Virus record (IMG/VR): IMGVR_UViG_3300042565_001158
Coordinates: 1 to 21,210 of that record
Direction: 5' to 3' (one strand)
DNA from: a virus
Length of the DNA stretch: 21,210 nt
Below are positions 8,691-15,332 of this stretch, in pieces. The notes under the pieces are model-generated. The model ran no database searches and was not told where the DNA came from. It was given only the letters and a program-made list of their open reading frames with translations. Within the stretch, counting starts at the first letter, position 1; every line of letters starts with the position of its first letter. Both the position numbers and the translations under genes were made by a program.

Positions 8691-9320
8691 TTAATGAATC
8701 CAGTGTTGCGGAACCATAATCTTTTCACCGCTTTTAACCAAGTGTGCGGTGTGATGATATGGTGGTGATGGTGGAAATACAATAATACTTCCTGCCTTTG
8801 GCTTTACTGCAAAAGTATAATTTTTATTTTGTTCTGCTTTTGCAAAGTCTGGGTCTGGACTAGAGTTTTGTAAAACACCGTCTGGTGATGCAATGGTAAA
8901 AGATATTTCCCCACCTTCATAGTCATCATTAAGGTACATTACAAAAGAAACCTTTAGTCTCTCGTCTCCTTCTTGCTGATCAAAGTGTGCACCCATGTAT
9001 GTTCCTGGCTGATACTTCTTGATAGGATACTGTGGAAACAGTTTCGGTTCATCTGTTATTCCTTGAGCCTTTGCATAATCTCTTGCTACATCATCAAATG
9101 CTTTTTGTAAAGTATTGTAGATGTACTTATCGTTTTCATTTGCATCTGCTGCTAAAGCAATAGTCTTATCTGTTCCGTAGACATAGTGCTGACCACTACA
9201 TGCCATCCATTCGCCCCATGGGTCCTTGTTATCATTTTCAATTGCGTCTACAAGTTTCTTTGGGTCTTCAATTACGTCTGTGTAATAATAAACCTTTTCT
9301 TCAAGTATTTCTTTGTTCAT
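8691..9320 (-). CDS. 2-oxoglutarate/Fe(II) oxygenase, prolyl 4-hydroxylase-like (oxygenase A, Lys type)
   Basis: A 209-aa protein of the P4H/2OG-FeII_Oxy_3 type, which hydroxylates a substrate while turning 2-oxoglutarate into succinate and CO2. The double-stranded beta-helix core supplies the iron triad His112-x-Asp114 ('GAHFDQQ') and His190. 'MYLNDDYEGGEISF' (128-141) is the usual core strand. The residue expected to hold the 2-oxoglutarate carboxylate, 10 after the distal His, is Lys200 rather than Arg. A 20-30 residue loop ('QNSSPDPDFAKAEQ') interrupts the core and is absent from the other five. The last gene of the oxygenase block, it starts 12 bp after oxygenase B with an AAAGGAG ribosome binding site. 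The substrate is unknown. Confidence 0.85.
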   Translation of the reverse strand: MNKEILEEKVYYYTDVIEDPKKLVDAIENDNKDPWGEWMACSGQHYVYGTDKTIALAADANENDKYIYNTLQKAFDDVARDYAKAQGITDEPKLFPQYPIKKYQPGTYMGAHFDQQEGDERLKVSFVMYLNDDYEGGEISFTIASPDGVLQNSSPDPDFAKAEQNKNYTFAVKPKAGSIIVFPPSPPYHHTAHLVKSGEKIMVPQHWIH

Positions 9321-9332
9321 TTTGTATCTCCT

Positions 9333-9998
9333 TTAGTATTTATTATTCTCATACCAGCCTCTGACCTTGATAAAGCCAACAGTCACATATCTGATTGGGC
9401 TGTCTTTGCCTACAGGTCTTACTCCGTGTTCGTATTCTTCAGTCCCTGGAAAAATAAGCAATGTCTTTGGGTTTGGTCTTAAATCAGATCCTGGCTTATT
9501 TTCAAAGAACAAAGTTCCTTCTTTATAATCGTCATTGATGTATAGGATAGCAGCATATCTTATGGATGGATCAGTATGCTGGTCTGTGTGAGACTTCAAT
9601 TCAACACCATGCTGCATTCTTTGTAAAGTTCCAAACCCAGCAAGTTCTAAAGATGGATCAGATAGTTGAATTAGATCTCCAAGTCTTCTCTGCAAAGTAA
9701 CAGTAATTGGCTCATGAACAATGTTAAGATTTTTATCTTGCCAACCCTGAGTGATCTCAAACTTTCCTTCAGCAACAAGATTGTCTACATCATCTCTGCC
9801 AAATTTTTCCATACAGAATCTTGCTAGGTTCTTCGTATACTCAATGCCCCAGTCTTCTTCTGTAGCATTATTAATGATTCCCCAAATTGTTTCTAATTCT
9901 TCGTCCGATATAAAGTTTTTAATGGCCAGGATGTCTCCGTGCAAAACCTCTATATCATAATTGGCATCTGTAAACTCTTTTTCTAGAAAAATTCCCAT
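9333..9998 (-). CDS. 2-oxoglutarate/Fe(II) oxygenase, prolyl 4-hydroxylase-like (oxygenase B, Arg type)
   Basis: A 221-aa protein. The iron triad is His137-x-Asp139 ('SHTDQHTDPS') and His191 ('YEHGVRPV'), and Arg203 ('PIRYVTVGF') is the 2-oxoglutarate anchor, 12 after the distal His. The 'ILYINDDYKEGTLFF' strand is typical. I chose ATG 9998, which follows a GGAGA site with about 10 nt spacing. The open frame extends to a TTG at 10013, but that codon overlaps the ribosome binding site. The start lies 2 bp after the stop of oxygenase C. The middle (about 60-105) differs from the other oxygenases here, so it is not a recent duplicate of its neighbours. Confidence 0.83.
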   Translation of the reverse strand: MGIFLEKEFTDANYDIEVLHGDILAIKNFISDEELETIWGIINNATEEDWGIEYTKNLARFCMEKFGRDDVDNLVAEGKFEITQGWQDKNLNIVHEPITVTLQRRLGDLIQLSDPSLELAGFGTLQRMQHGVELKSHTDQHTDPSIRYAAILYINDDYKEGTLFFENKPGSDLRPNPKTLLIFPGTEEYEHGVRPVGKDSPIRYVTVGFIKVRGWYENNKY

Positions 9999-9999
9999 G

Positions 10000-10746
10000 C
10001 TAGTTATCTCCAACCTTATACTTATTGTTATTCATGTCTATCTTGTATCCTTCTTTGAGCAACTCTTGCCATTGCGCTCTTTCAATTTCCTGCTTGGCTC
10101 TAGTCTCTCGCATTTCTTCTGCCCAAGCATCTCTTAACTCTTGTGGATAGTCAGACTCTTCTCTATCGTCCCAAAAAGATCCAATAGTGTATCTTACTCC
10201 ACTTTCTATTAGTGATACTTCGTGCATATTGTTAAATCCCCCGTCAAATACGGCAAGCATGCCAACCTGTGGCTTAATTTCGATATTTTGATCTGGAAAC
10301 CTCAATAGTCCACCCTCAAAGTTATCGTTTAAGTATAAAAACCCTGCATATCTGCTTCTAGTAAATGCTCCAGCGTTTCCTTCATGATCCGTGTTGTCAG
10401 AATGAATTCTTGCATAGGCTCCTGGCTCCCACTTTTGTGTGTGGTACCCAATCTTAGATATAATCTTTGGATCAAGATCGTGAACTGATGCTATTGCCTC
10501 TGGCATCATTTTTTCAATGTCTGAAAAGATTGTTGGTACAAGGCCAGCATCTAATACTTCTTGATCATTGTCTTGTGGAAGGACGGATGAATATGACTCA
10601 TAAAAAGATATTGGCATCCACGATATTTTTCCATTTGCTGCCTGTGCATCTAAAGCATTAATCATCTTAGCGCACTCTTCACTGCTAACAAAATTTTCAT
10701 AAACAACAATGTCTTTTGTAATTCTTTTTTTATTGTTTAAGTTCAT
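10000..10746 (-). CDS. 2-oxoglutarate/Fe(II) oxygenase, prolyl 4-hydroxylase-like (oxygenase C, Arg type)
   Basis: A 248-aa protein. Iron ligands are His115-x-Asp117 ('ARIHSDNTDHEG') and His175 ('NMHEVSLIESG'), with Arg185 as 2-oxoglutarate anchor. 'GFLYLNDNFEGGLLRFP' is the core strand. A charged, helical C-terminal extension of about 50 residues ('EELRDAWAEEMRETRAKQ'-like) follows the fold. Its role is unknown, possibly substrate or subunit contact. I chose ATG 10746, which overlaps the previous stop as ATGA and has AGGAGA about 10 nt upstream. A longer frame to 10794 would overlap oxygenase D by 50 bp for no gain. Confidence 0.85.
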   Translation of the reverse strand: MNLNNKKRITKDIVVYENFVSSEECAKMINALDAQAANGKISWMPISFYESYSSVLPQDNDQEVLDAGLVPTIFSDIEKMMPEAIASVHDLDPKIISKIGYHTQKWEPGAYARIHSDNTDHEGNAGAFTRSRYAGFLYLNDNFEGGLLRFPDQNIEIKPQVGMLAVFDGGFNNMHEVSLIESGVRYTIGSFWDDREESDYPQELRDAWAEEMRETRAKQEIERAQWQELLKEGYKIDMNNNKYKVGDN

Positions 10747-11417
10747 GGCTTTCTGTCTCCTGTGTGCTCTGTAATCTCCCAGAAGAATGGACATGTATAT
10801 CTAATACCACTTTTAATTTCTGTTACTCCGTGAATATAATTCATATCCCCTGGGAAAAAGTAAGCAGCACCCTTTTTTGGCTTAAACTTAACACCTTGTT
10901 TTGGAAAGTATAACTCTCCACCTTCGTAATCCTCATTTAAATAAAAAAGGCTCGATAGGTCATAGTTTGGAAAATCATTTGGAAGACCTGCATCAGGTCC
11001 TTCGTGCAGTTCTTTGTCTGCATGAGGGTTTTGAAATTGTCCTGGAAGCCACCTAACAATAGTTGTTCCAGTGGGCGTAACTTTTACTTTATAAAACTCT
11101 TCAACAATTGGCTTTAGTCTTTGGAATAATCCTGCAATTACTGGTGCAATAGTTGGGTCATTTTTATCTAAAGATGGGCTGGTGCAAACTCTGTCTTTCC
11201 AGTAGTCTGAATCATAAACAATAGTTCCATTTTCATTTACATGTGTTTCTGTTACATCCCAGATAGTTAAAGACTTTGCAGCCTTTTCTAAAAAAACTAT
11301 CTCTTCTTCTGTCATAAAGTTTTCTAACTCTACGATCATGTCTTTGCTATCTCCGAACCAGCCCGAAGGTGTCATTGATGGCTTTCTAACGACAACAGAA
11401 GAGTTTGTTATTTCCAT
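10743..11417 (-). CDS. 2-oxoglutarate/Fe(II) oxygenase, prolyl 4-hydroxylase-like (oxygenase D, Arg type)
   Basis: A 224-aa protein. The iron triad is His132-x-Asp134 ('NPHADKELHEG') and His196 ('YIHGVTEIKSG'), with Arg206 as the 2-oxoglutarate anchor. 'LFYLNEDYEGGELYFP' (158-172) is the closest to the P4H consensus of the six. It heads a run of four oxygenases (D-C-B-A) with overlaps or gaps of 12 bp or less. A TGA-TATAAT promoter sits exactly 6 nt before its ATG and there is no ribosome binding site, so a leaderless mRNA is likely. A perfect palindrome lies just upstream. Family assignment is firm. Substrate (virion protein, host protein or small molecule) cannot be told. Confidence 0.87.
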   Translation of the reverse strand: MEITNSSVVVRKPSMTPSGWFGDSKDMIVELENFMTEEEIVFLEKAAKSLTIWDVTETHVNENGTIVYDSDYWKDRVCTSPSLDKNDPTIAPVIAGLFQRLKPIVEEFYKVKVTPTGTTIVRWLPGQFQNPHADKELHEGPDAGLPNDFPNYDLSSLFYLNEDYEGGELYFPKQGVKFKPKKGAAYFFPGDMNYIHGVTEIKSGIRYTCPFFWEITEHTGDRKP

Positions 11418-11423
11418 ATCTTG

Positions 11424-11432
11424 ATTATATCA
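11424..11432 (-). promoter_or_regulatory. Extended -10 promoter, leaderless, for oxygenases D-C-B-A
   Basis: The minus strand reads TGA-TATAAT, then six bases, then the ATG at 11417, so the predicted start point is the A of the start codon. A TTGTAG hexamer 16 bp upstream is a poor but possible -35. The sequence ATGATATAATCA is identical to that before the gene at 20631. Confidence 0.6.
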
Positions 11433-11448
11433 TAGAGTTTAAACTCTA
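11433..11448. promoter_or_regulatory. Perfect 16-bp palindrome at a promoter (candidate operator)
   Basis: TAGAGTTTAAACTCTA is a perfect palindrome. It fills the spacer directly upstream of the TGATATAAT element and overlaps the stop codon of the 151-aa gene. Its AGAGTTT/AAACTCT halves match the outer half-sites of the reductase-promoter inverted repeat. Confidence 0.55.
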
Positions 11449-11901
11449 CAATTCCCTTTCTATTTCTAATTGCTTTAAGAATCTTTCTGGATCAAATCTC
11501 CAATTATCTTTTGCAAATGATTTGACAATCTTAATACAGACATCTTCATAGTCATTTTTATCTAACTTGTCCTTAAGAGGGTGAAGCGCCTCAATAGTAT
11601 CAATATAGTTCTGTCTAACAAAAGATGGGTCTCCAGCGTGGTTTCTTTTTAAAACCTTTGTCAGAGTATTTCCAGATGGCTGATAGAGAGACACAGTTAA
11701 ATAGTTTTTTGCAAATCCTGCATCTTGATACATTTCATACCCTTCTAGTGCCTGCTCAACATTATCAAAAGAGATTATTGATCTTACTGGAGACTCTCCA
11801 TCTCTAGATACAGTTATCATGTAGTGACCGACTTTGCCCTCTTTGGCATTTTTAACATAATCGTTAACCATATCATCATGCGTCATATTTAATTCGCTCA
11901 T
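11446..11901 (-). CDS. Hypothetical protein in the oxygenase block
   Basis: A 151-aa acidic protein I do not recognise. The N-terminal half (about 25-80) reads as alternating strands and helices ('GHYMITVSRDGESPVRSI', 'EQALEGYEMYQDAGF', 'YLTVSLYQPSGN') and could be a small alpha/beta domain. The C-terminal half (95-151) is highly charged and helical, ending 'FDPERFLKQLEIEREL'. No catalytic motif or membrane segment is seen. The ATG overlaps the preceding stop as ATGA, so it is translationally coupled to the DUF6065-like gene. It is the last gene before the promoter of oxygenases D-A. It may be an accessory subunit of the block, but only position supports that. Confidence 0.75.
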   Translation of the reverse strand: MSELNMTHDDMVNDYVKNAKEGKVGHYMITVSRDGESPVRSIISFDNVEQALEGYEMYQDAGFAKNYLTVSLYQPSGNTLTKVLKRNHAGDPSFVRQNYIDTIEALHPLKDKLDKNDYEDVCIKIVKSFAKDNWRFDPERFLKQLEIEREL

Positions 11902-12611
11902 CGTTTGCCAGTATTATCGTTTACATAAAGTTTTAAAGTTTTTGTTTCATGAGTTCCCAAAGTTTCACCTTTTTCGTTTACGGCATCTCTATACCAGTCT
12001 GTCCATTTTCCAGAAGAGTTCAAGACTTGTGCTGCCTCACCATAAGATATGTTGGCATTAGTTCTTGCTCTGTCTTCATCCTTATAATCAAGTATCTCTA
12101 TGGCGCTATTGTTTAAGTTAGTCAAGGATATTGGAATTATGGTTGCTAAAGGAGTTCCAGACTTTATTGTTATTTTCTTATTTGCCGTTCTTGCCTTAAT
12201 TGCTAAAGGAAGCGGATTGTCATAAAAAGAAGTACTAATTAAATTAGACATGGTTTCAAAGTCTTCACTAAAATAATTTACTGGGTTTATTGTAAGAATG
12301 CTGACATCAGAATCTGTTCTAAAAACTAGACCAGTACTGAGGCTAATTGAAGATTGTCCTCTTCCAGAGTATGCTCCCTGTGGTGCAGAAATAATTTCAA
12401 TATGATCAGATGTTTGATCATTTACTCCATCCCAAATAAAAACAATATCTTCTTCACAATAAAGGCTCCAGCCAACGACGTTTGCCTGTGTTACTGGAAA
12501 ACATCTGTATGCATGGTTTTCTGATGTAGCATCCATCCAGTCTCTTTTGATAGACATTGGAGCAATAGAAAAAGGATTTCCTTGCATCTTTTCAACTGAA
12601 ATATTAAACAT
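11898..12611 (-). CDS. DUF6065-like protein (second of two)
   Basis: A 237-aa protein of unknown function that I recognise, without certainty, as DUF6065-like. Typical stretches are 'RDWMDATSENHAYRCFPVTQ' (23-42) with the following 'ANVVGW', 'STGLVFRT' (92-99) and 'IKSGTPLATIIPI' (149-161). It is predicted all-beta for the most part, with a 60-residue polar C-terminal part. No catalytic residues are evident. It shares its fold pattern with the 13305-14072 protein (STGLVFRT versus STGYVFRT, SGTPLATIIP versus AGTPYLQVLP). Its start shares a base with the stop of oxygenase E (TAATG), so the pair is translationally coupled. Each copy follows one of two paralogous oxygenases, which suggests it serves the oxygenase or shares its substrate. 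Confidence 0.75.
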   Translation of the reverse strand: MFNISVEKMQGNPFSIAPMSIKRDWMDATSENHAYRCFPVTQANVVGWSLYCEEDIVFIWDGVNDQTSDHIEIISAPQGAYSGRGQSSISLSTGLVFRTDSDVSILTINPVNYFSEDFETMSNLISTSFYDNPLPLAIKARTANKKITIKSGTPLATIIPISLTNLNNSAIEILDYKDEDRARTNANISYGEAAQVLNSSGKWTDWYRDAVNEKGETLGTHETKTLKLYVNDNTGKR

Positions 12612-13294
12612 TACTCGTTATCCCACTTGGGATCATACATGTCTGGTGTATGATATTTCTTGCTGTAGTCTAGCATCGTAACAATAGAATACTTAGTTCC
12701 TGAATGAACTGGCATTGCCTGATGAGGATACATAAAGTTTGATGGGAAGATATAAAGATCTCCAGCCTCTGGCTTTATGTTTAAATTTTGTAATCTAAAA
12801 TATAGTTCTCCACCCTCATAGTCATCATTAACATATGCAACAAGAGATACAGTACAGTTATAAGAGTATCCATGGTCGTGGTGTTCTTTAAAATGTTGGC
12901 CTGGGCCATACTTAATAAAATTAAATGCTTCCCAATACTTAAGAGGCATGATGTTGTGCTGTTTTCTATAGTCTTCAACTGCTTCATTTTGTGCATCATA
13001 TATGTCTTGCCATAGGGACTGCAACTTTAAAGAATCTTCCCCTTTGTCCAACTCTATATCTGTTTTCTTAAACTTAAAGTCTACACAGTCTCTGTACTCT
13101 GGCATTAGTTGTTGGTATCCTACATATGCTGGCATCCAGTGATATCTTTTACCTTCTGGAGATAACTTTCCATACTCAGCAACTGATCCAAGTGTGTTCT
13201 CAAGCCTATTTATAACATCAAACTCTTTTTTAATAACACCCTTGTAGCAAAATATTCCATTGCCAAGGTCTTGCTTATCTGTCCATGTTTGCAT
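12611..13294 (-). CDS. 2-oxoglutarate/Fe(II) oxygenase, prolyl 4-hydroxylase-like (oxygenase E, Lys type)
   Basis: A 227-aa protein. Iron ligands are His138-x-Asp140 ('KEHHDHGYSYN') and His191 ('YPHQAMPVHSG'), with Lys201 ('GTKYSIV') in place of the usual Arg. Lys at this place is also used by animal collagen prolyl 4-hydroxylase. It is a clear paralogue of oxygenase F: both have 'EAFNF.KY', 'YNCTVS', 'NDDYEGGE'/'NEDYEGGE' and 'GTKY', plus a shared N-terminal 'RD.VDF.FK' region. I chose ATG 13294, which has AAGGA 7 nt upstream and begins 10 bp after the previous stop. The open frame runs to 13354, but that ATG has no ribosome binding site and would overlap the preceding gene by 50 bp. Confidence 0.85.
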   Translation of the reverse strand: MQTWTDKQDLGNGIFCYKGVIKKEFDVINRLENTLGSVAEYGKLSPEGKRYHWMPAYVGYQQLMPEYRDCVDFKFKKTDIELDKGEDSLKLQSLWQDIYDAQNEAVEDYRKQHNIMPLKYWEAFNFIKYGPGQHFKEHHDHGYSYNCTVSLVAYVNDDYEGGELYFRLQNLNIKPEAGDLYIFPSNFMYPHQAMPVHSGTKYSIVTMLDYSKKYHTPDMYDPKWDNE

Positions 13295-13304
13295 CTTATA
13301 GTCC

Positions 13305-14072
13305 TTATCTATATTCTCGTCTTGACCAAACTTTGTTTTTATATACCCCGCCATCTGGCTGACGATAAAACTTTGCGTTATCTACCATTTTACCATACAT
13401 AACAGATTGATCTAAAATGTCTATTTCGTGTTCCCAGTTTTCTCTTTTAAAAGGAAGAACCTGTAGGTATGGGGTTCCTGCTGGGATAGTTCCTTCCCAT
13501 CCATCTGCAATAAAAAATGGAAAACTTCCAAGAAGATGCACCTTGTCACTGTCAACAATTCCAGTAGTGTTCATGAATGGAAGATCAAATCTATTCATTG
13601 GTGTCATAAACAAGGCACTGTAGCCTTCTGGCAACTCTAGACCCCAGTCAGAACTCCAAGCAAAATGATGTGTATAAAATCCTTTTGGATGTTCAAACTG
13701 TGGCATGGGAGGCCTCTGAGTACAAAAATCTTTGTACCTAGGGTCATCAATTTTTACATTAATTATTCCTTGAGAATTTTTGGTGAATGTTAAATCGCAC
13801 GGAGTTCTAAAAACATAACCAGTTGAAAATGCATCCATAATTGCTGGACACGCTTTCCATGTAGGAATTTTTCCATAGTCATCTGAGGTTCCTTCTTTTG
13901 GAAAAGGACAAACCTCTTTTGTTGCTTTGTAATATTCACCATTTGGCATTTTTGCAAATCTATCTGCATCTTTATACCATTCTGGAATTTCTTTTTGTGT
14001 TGGAACTGGAACAGAAACACTTTCCTTGTTTAGCCATGGTCTAAATGATCTAAATATTGCAACTAGGGACAC
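13305..14072 (-). CDS. DUF6065-related protein (first of two)
   Basis: A 255-aa protein of unknown function. The core runs from 'KEIPEWYKDADRF' (27-39) through 'CPAIMDAFSTGYVFRTPCDL' (75-94), 'HHFAWSSDWGLELPEGYSAL' (135-154) and 'IPAGTPYLQVLPFKRENWEH' (196-215). The layout is that of a beta-rich, cupin-like or jelly-roll fold, but no complete metal site is evident. It is a distant relative of the 11898-12611 protein. The start is GTG 14072, overlapping the preceding stop as TAGTG, with AGGG 8 nt upstream. No ATG occurs before residue 41. It is coupled to oxygenase F just as its relative is coupled to oxygenase E. Confidence 0.78.
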   Translation of the reverse strand: MSLVAIFRSFRPWLNKESVSVPVPTQKEIPEWYKDADRFAKMPNGEYYKATKEVCPFPKEGTSDDYGKIPTWKACPAIMDAFSTGYVFRTPCDLTFTKNSQGIINVKIDDPRYKDFCTQRPPMPQFEHPKGFYTHHFAWSSDWGLELPEGYSALFMTPMNRFDLPFMNTTGIVDSDKVHLLGSFPFFIADGWEGTIPAGTPYLQVLPFKRENWEHEIDILDQSVMYGKMVDNAKFYRQPDGGVYKNKVWSRREYR

Positions 14073-14782
14073 TACTTATGCCCTAGTTCATTAATATCTG
14101 TCATTACTACAACACAATACTTTGTTCCCTCTTTCATTGGTAATGATGCATGCTCATAAATATAGTTAGATGGACAAAGGACAATATCTCCTATTTTTGG
14201 AGTATGAGTGTATCCATCCATTCTTGGGAACCTGATCTCTCCGCCTTCATAATCTTCATTTATATAAATAACAGCAGAAACTGTACAGTTATACATCGGA
14301 CCATGGTCTGCATGAATATTGAAGTGTGTTCCTTCACCCTCGTACTTAACAAAATTAAATGCCTCATAATATACTACGTTGATTCCCCAGTATCTTGCAT
14401 AATCGTCAACGCAAAACTTTAATTTTTGATAAATCTCTTCATGAAGGTCAAGAAGTTCTGCATTGTGCTCGTCTCTTGGTCCTAGGTTTTCTTGCTTAAA
14501 TCTAAAGTCTACAGCATCTCTAGCCTTTTTAATTGGAACATCTGAGTTAGTTACCTTTGCTTCTGACCACTTATACTTTCCATTACCGCCCAAATTAGAC
14601 TCTAGAATCTTTATGTATCTTTCTGAATCTTCTTTTGAAAATACATTTCTGTATAGGTTAATTCCAAGTGCTGGATTTTCAACTAAAATATTATTACCAA
14701 TGGTTTTTTCTGGATATCTGTTTGTTGCTGTTTCAGATCTATCTTTTGTAAACCATATATTTTCATTTTCGTCATACATCAT
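14072..14782 (-). CDS. 2-oxoglutarate/Fe(II) oxygenase, prolyl 4-hydroxylase-like (oxygenase F, Lys type)
   Basis: A 236-aa protein. The iron triad is His157-x-Asp159 ('NIHADHGPMYN') and His211 ('YEHASLPMKEG'), and Lys221 ('GTKYCVVVM') replaces the usual 2-oxoglutarate-binding Arg. 'VIYINEDYEGGEIRFP' (171-186) is the family core strand. The N-terminal 70 residues are shared in outline with oxygenase E. It is the first oxygenase of the block, starting 42 bp after the 143-aa gene. ATG 14782 has AAAGG 9 nt upstream, and a second ATG follows immediately. The gap holds no clear promoter, so it probably depends on the one at 15280-15288. Confidence 0.87.
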   Translation of the reverse strand: MMYDENENIWFTKDRSETATNRYPEKTIGNNILVENPALGINLYRNVFSKEDSERYIKILESNLGGNGKYKWSEAKVTNSDVPIKKARDAVDFRFKQENLGPRDEHNAELLDLHEEIYQKLKFCVDDYARYWGINVVYYEAFNFVKYEGEGTHFNIHADHGPMYNCTVSAVIYINEDYEGGEIRFPRMDGYTHTPKIGDIVLCPSNYIYEHASLPMKEGTKYCVVVMTDINELGHK

Positions 14783-14824
14783 AGTTACAAGCCTTTCGCT
14801 ATTGTTAAATACTAAAGTTTAAAA

Positions 14825-15256
14825 TTATATAAACCTTGAGCCGTCCCAGCCATGGGTTTCCCCTGCTGCTACAGCCTGGTCTTCTGGAACCTTGACCAAA
14901 ATAACCTCGCCAGTAAACTTTTCAGACAGAAAATCTGAAAGAACTGATGTATTACTAATGGCAAAATTTGCTATTAAAACGTTCTCAGAAAGGAAAGAAA
15001 ACTTCTTGTGATCATCCCAAATATCTACTGGTTCTGATCCTTCAGGAAGTTCTACTCCTCCTGAAAAAGATTCTCCATTCCAGACAGACTTAAACTTTGC
15101 ATTATTTTTAAATGAAGTTGTTTCCATTCCAATAGGAGATGTTGGTTTCGCTAAAGCGTTCTCCACTAAAAGATTTTTTTCAGCATCCGCATATGGAAGC
15201 ATTGTATGAATAACATCCCAAGATGTTTCATTTCTTTTTGATAAAACTGCGTACAT
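14825..15256 (-). CDS. Hypothetical protein, first gene after the fibre block
   Basis: A 143-aa protein I cannot name. It opens 'MYAVLSKRNETSWDVIHTML' and has a long central region with 'NNAKFKSVWNGESFSGGVEL' (50-69). It ends 'AAGETHGWDGSRFI', which resembles the short 'G..YDGS.F' C-terminal tags on phage fibre and fibre-assembly proteins. That ending makes a virion-associated or chaperone role possible, but it is a weak cue. It has a strong AAGGAG ribosome binding site 6 nt before the ATG and its own promoter just after the hairpin that closes the fibre block. It is the leader gene of the oxygenase transcript. Confidence 0.78.
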   Translation of the reverse strand: MYAVLSKRNETSWDVIHTMLPYADAEKNLLVENALAKPTSPIGMETTSFKNNAKFKSVWNGESFSGGVELPEGSEPVDIWDDHKKFSFLSENVLIANFAISNTSVLSDFLSEKFTGEVILVKVPEDQAVAAGETHGWDGSRFI

Positions 15257-15279
15257 AGTATCTCCTTTTTGTAACTATT

Positions 15280-15288
15280 AGTATATCA
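15280..15288 (-). promoter_or_regulatory. Extended -10 promoter opening the oxygenase block
   Basis: The minus strand reads TGA-TATACT, 23 bp before the ATG at 15256, leaving a leader that carries AAGGAG. No good -35 is present, as expected for an extended -10 promoter. It lies directly downstream of the hairpin at 15300-15325, so a transcript could end and a new one begin here. Confidence 0.55.
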
Positions 15289-15299
15289 TACACCTGATT

Positions 15300-15325
15300 G
15301 GGTGTGTATTGTTTTATACACACCC
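15300..15325 (-). terminator. Hairpin after the FN3/Pro-Phe repeat gene (possible terminator)
   Basis: A perfect 10-bp stem (GGGTGTGTAT paired with ATACACACCC) encloses a 6-nt loop, starting 8 bp after the stop codon at 15333. It is the strongest hairpin in the window. There is no T run after it on the minus strand, so classical intrinsic termination is doubtful. It may act as a Rho-type or partial terminator, or protect the mRNA 3' end. Confidence 0.5.
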
Positions 15326-15332
15326 ATCAAGT

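Noticed and set aside
10747-10794. Upstream extension of oxygenase C
   Set aside because: A 50-bp overlap with oxygenase D and no ribosome binding site. The ATG at 10746 has AGGAGA and an ATGA junction.
13295-13354. Upstream extension of oxygenase E
   Set aside because: The ATG at 13354 has no ribosome binding site and lies inside the preceding gene. The ATG at 13294 has AAGGA at 7 nt.
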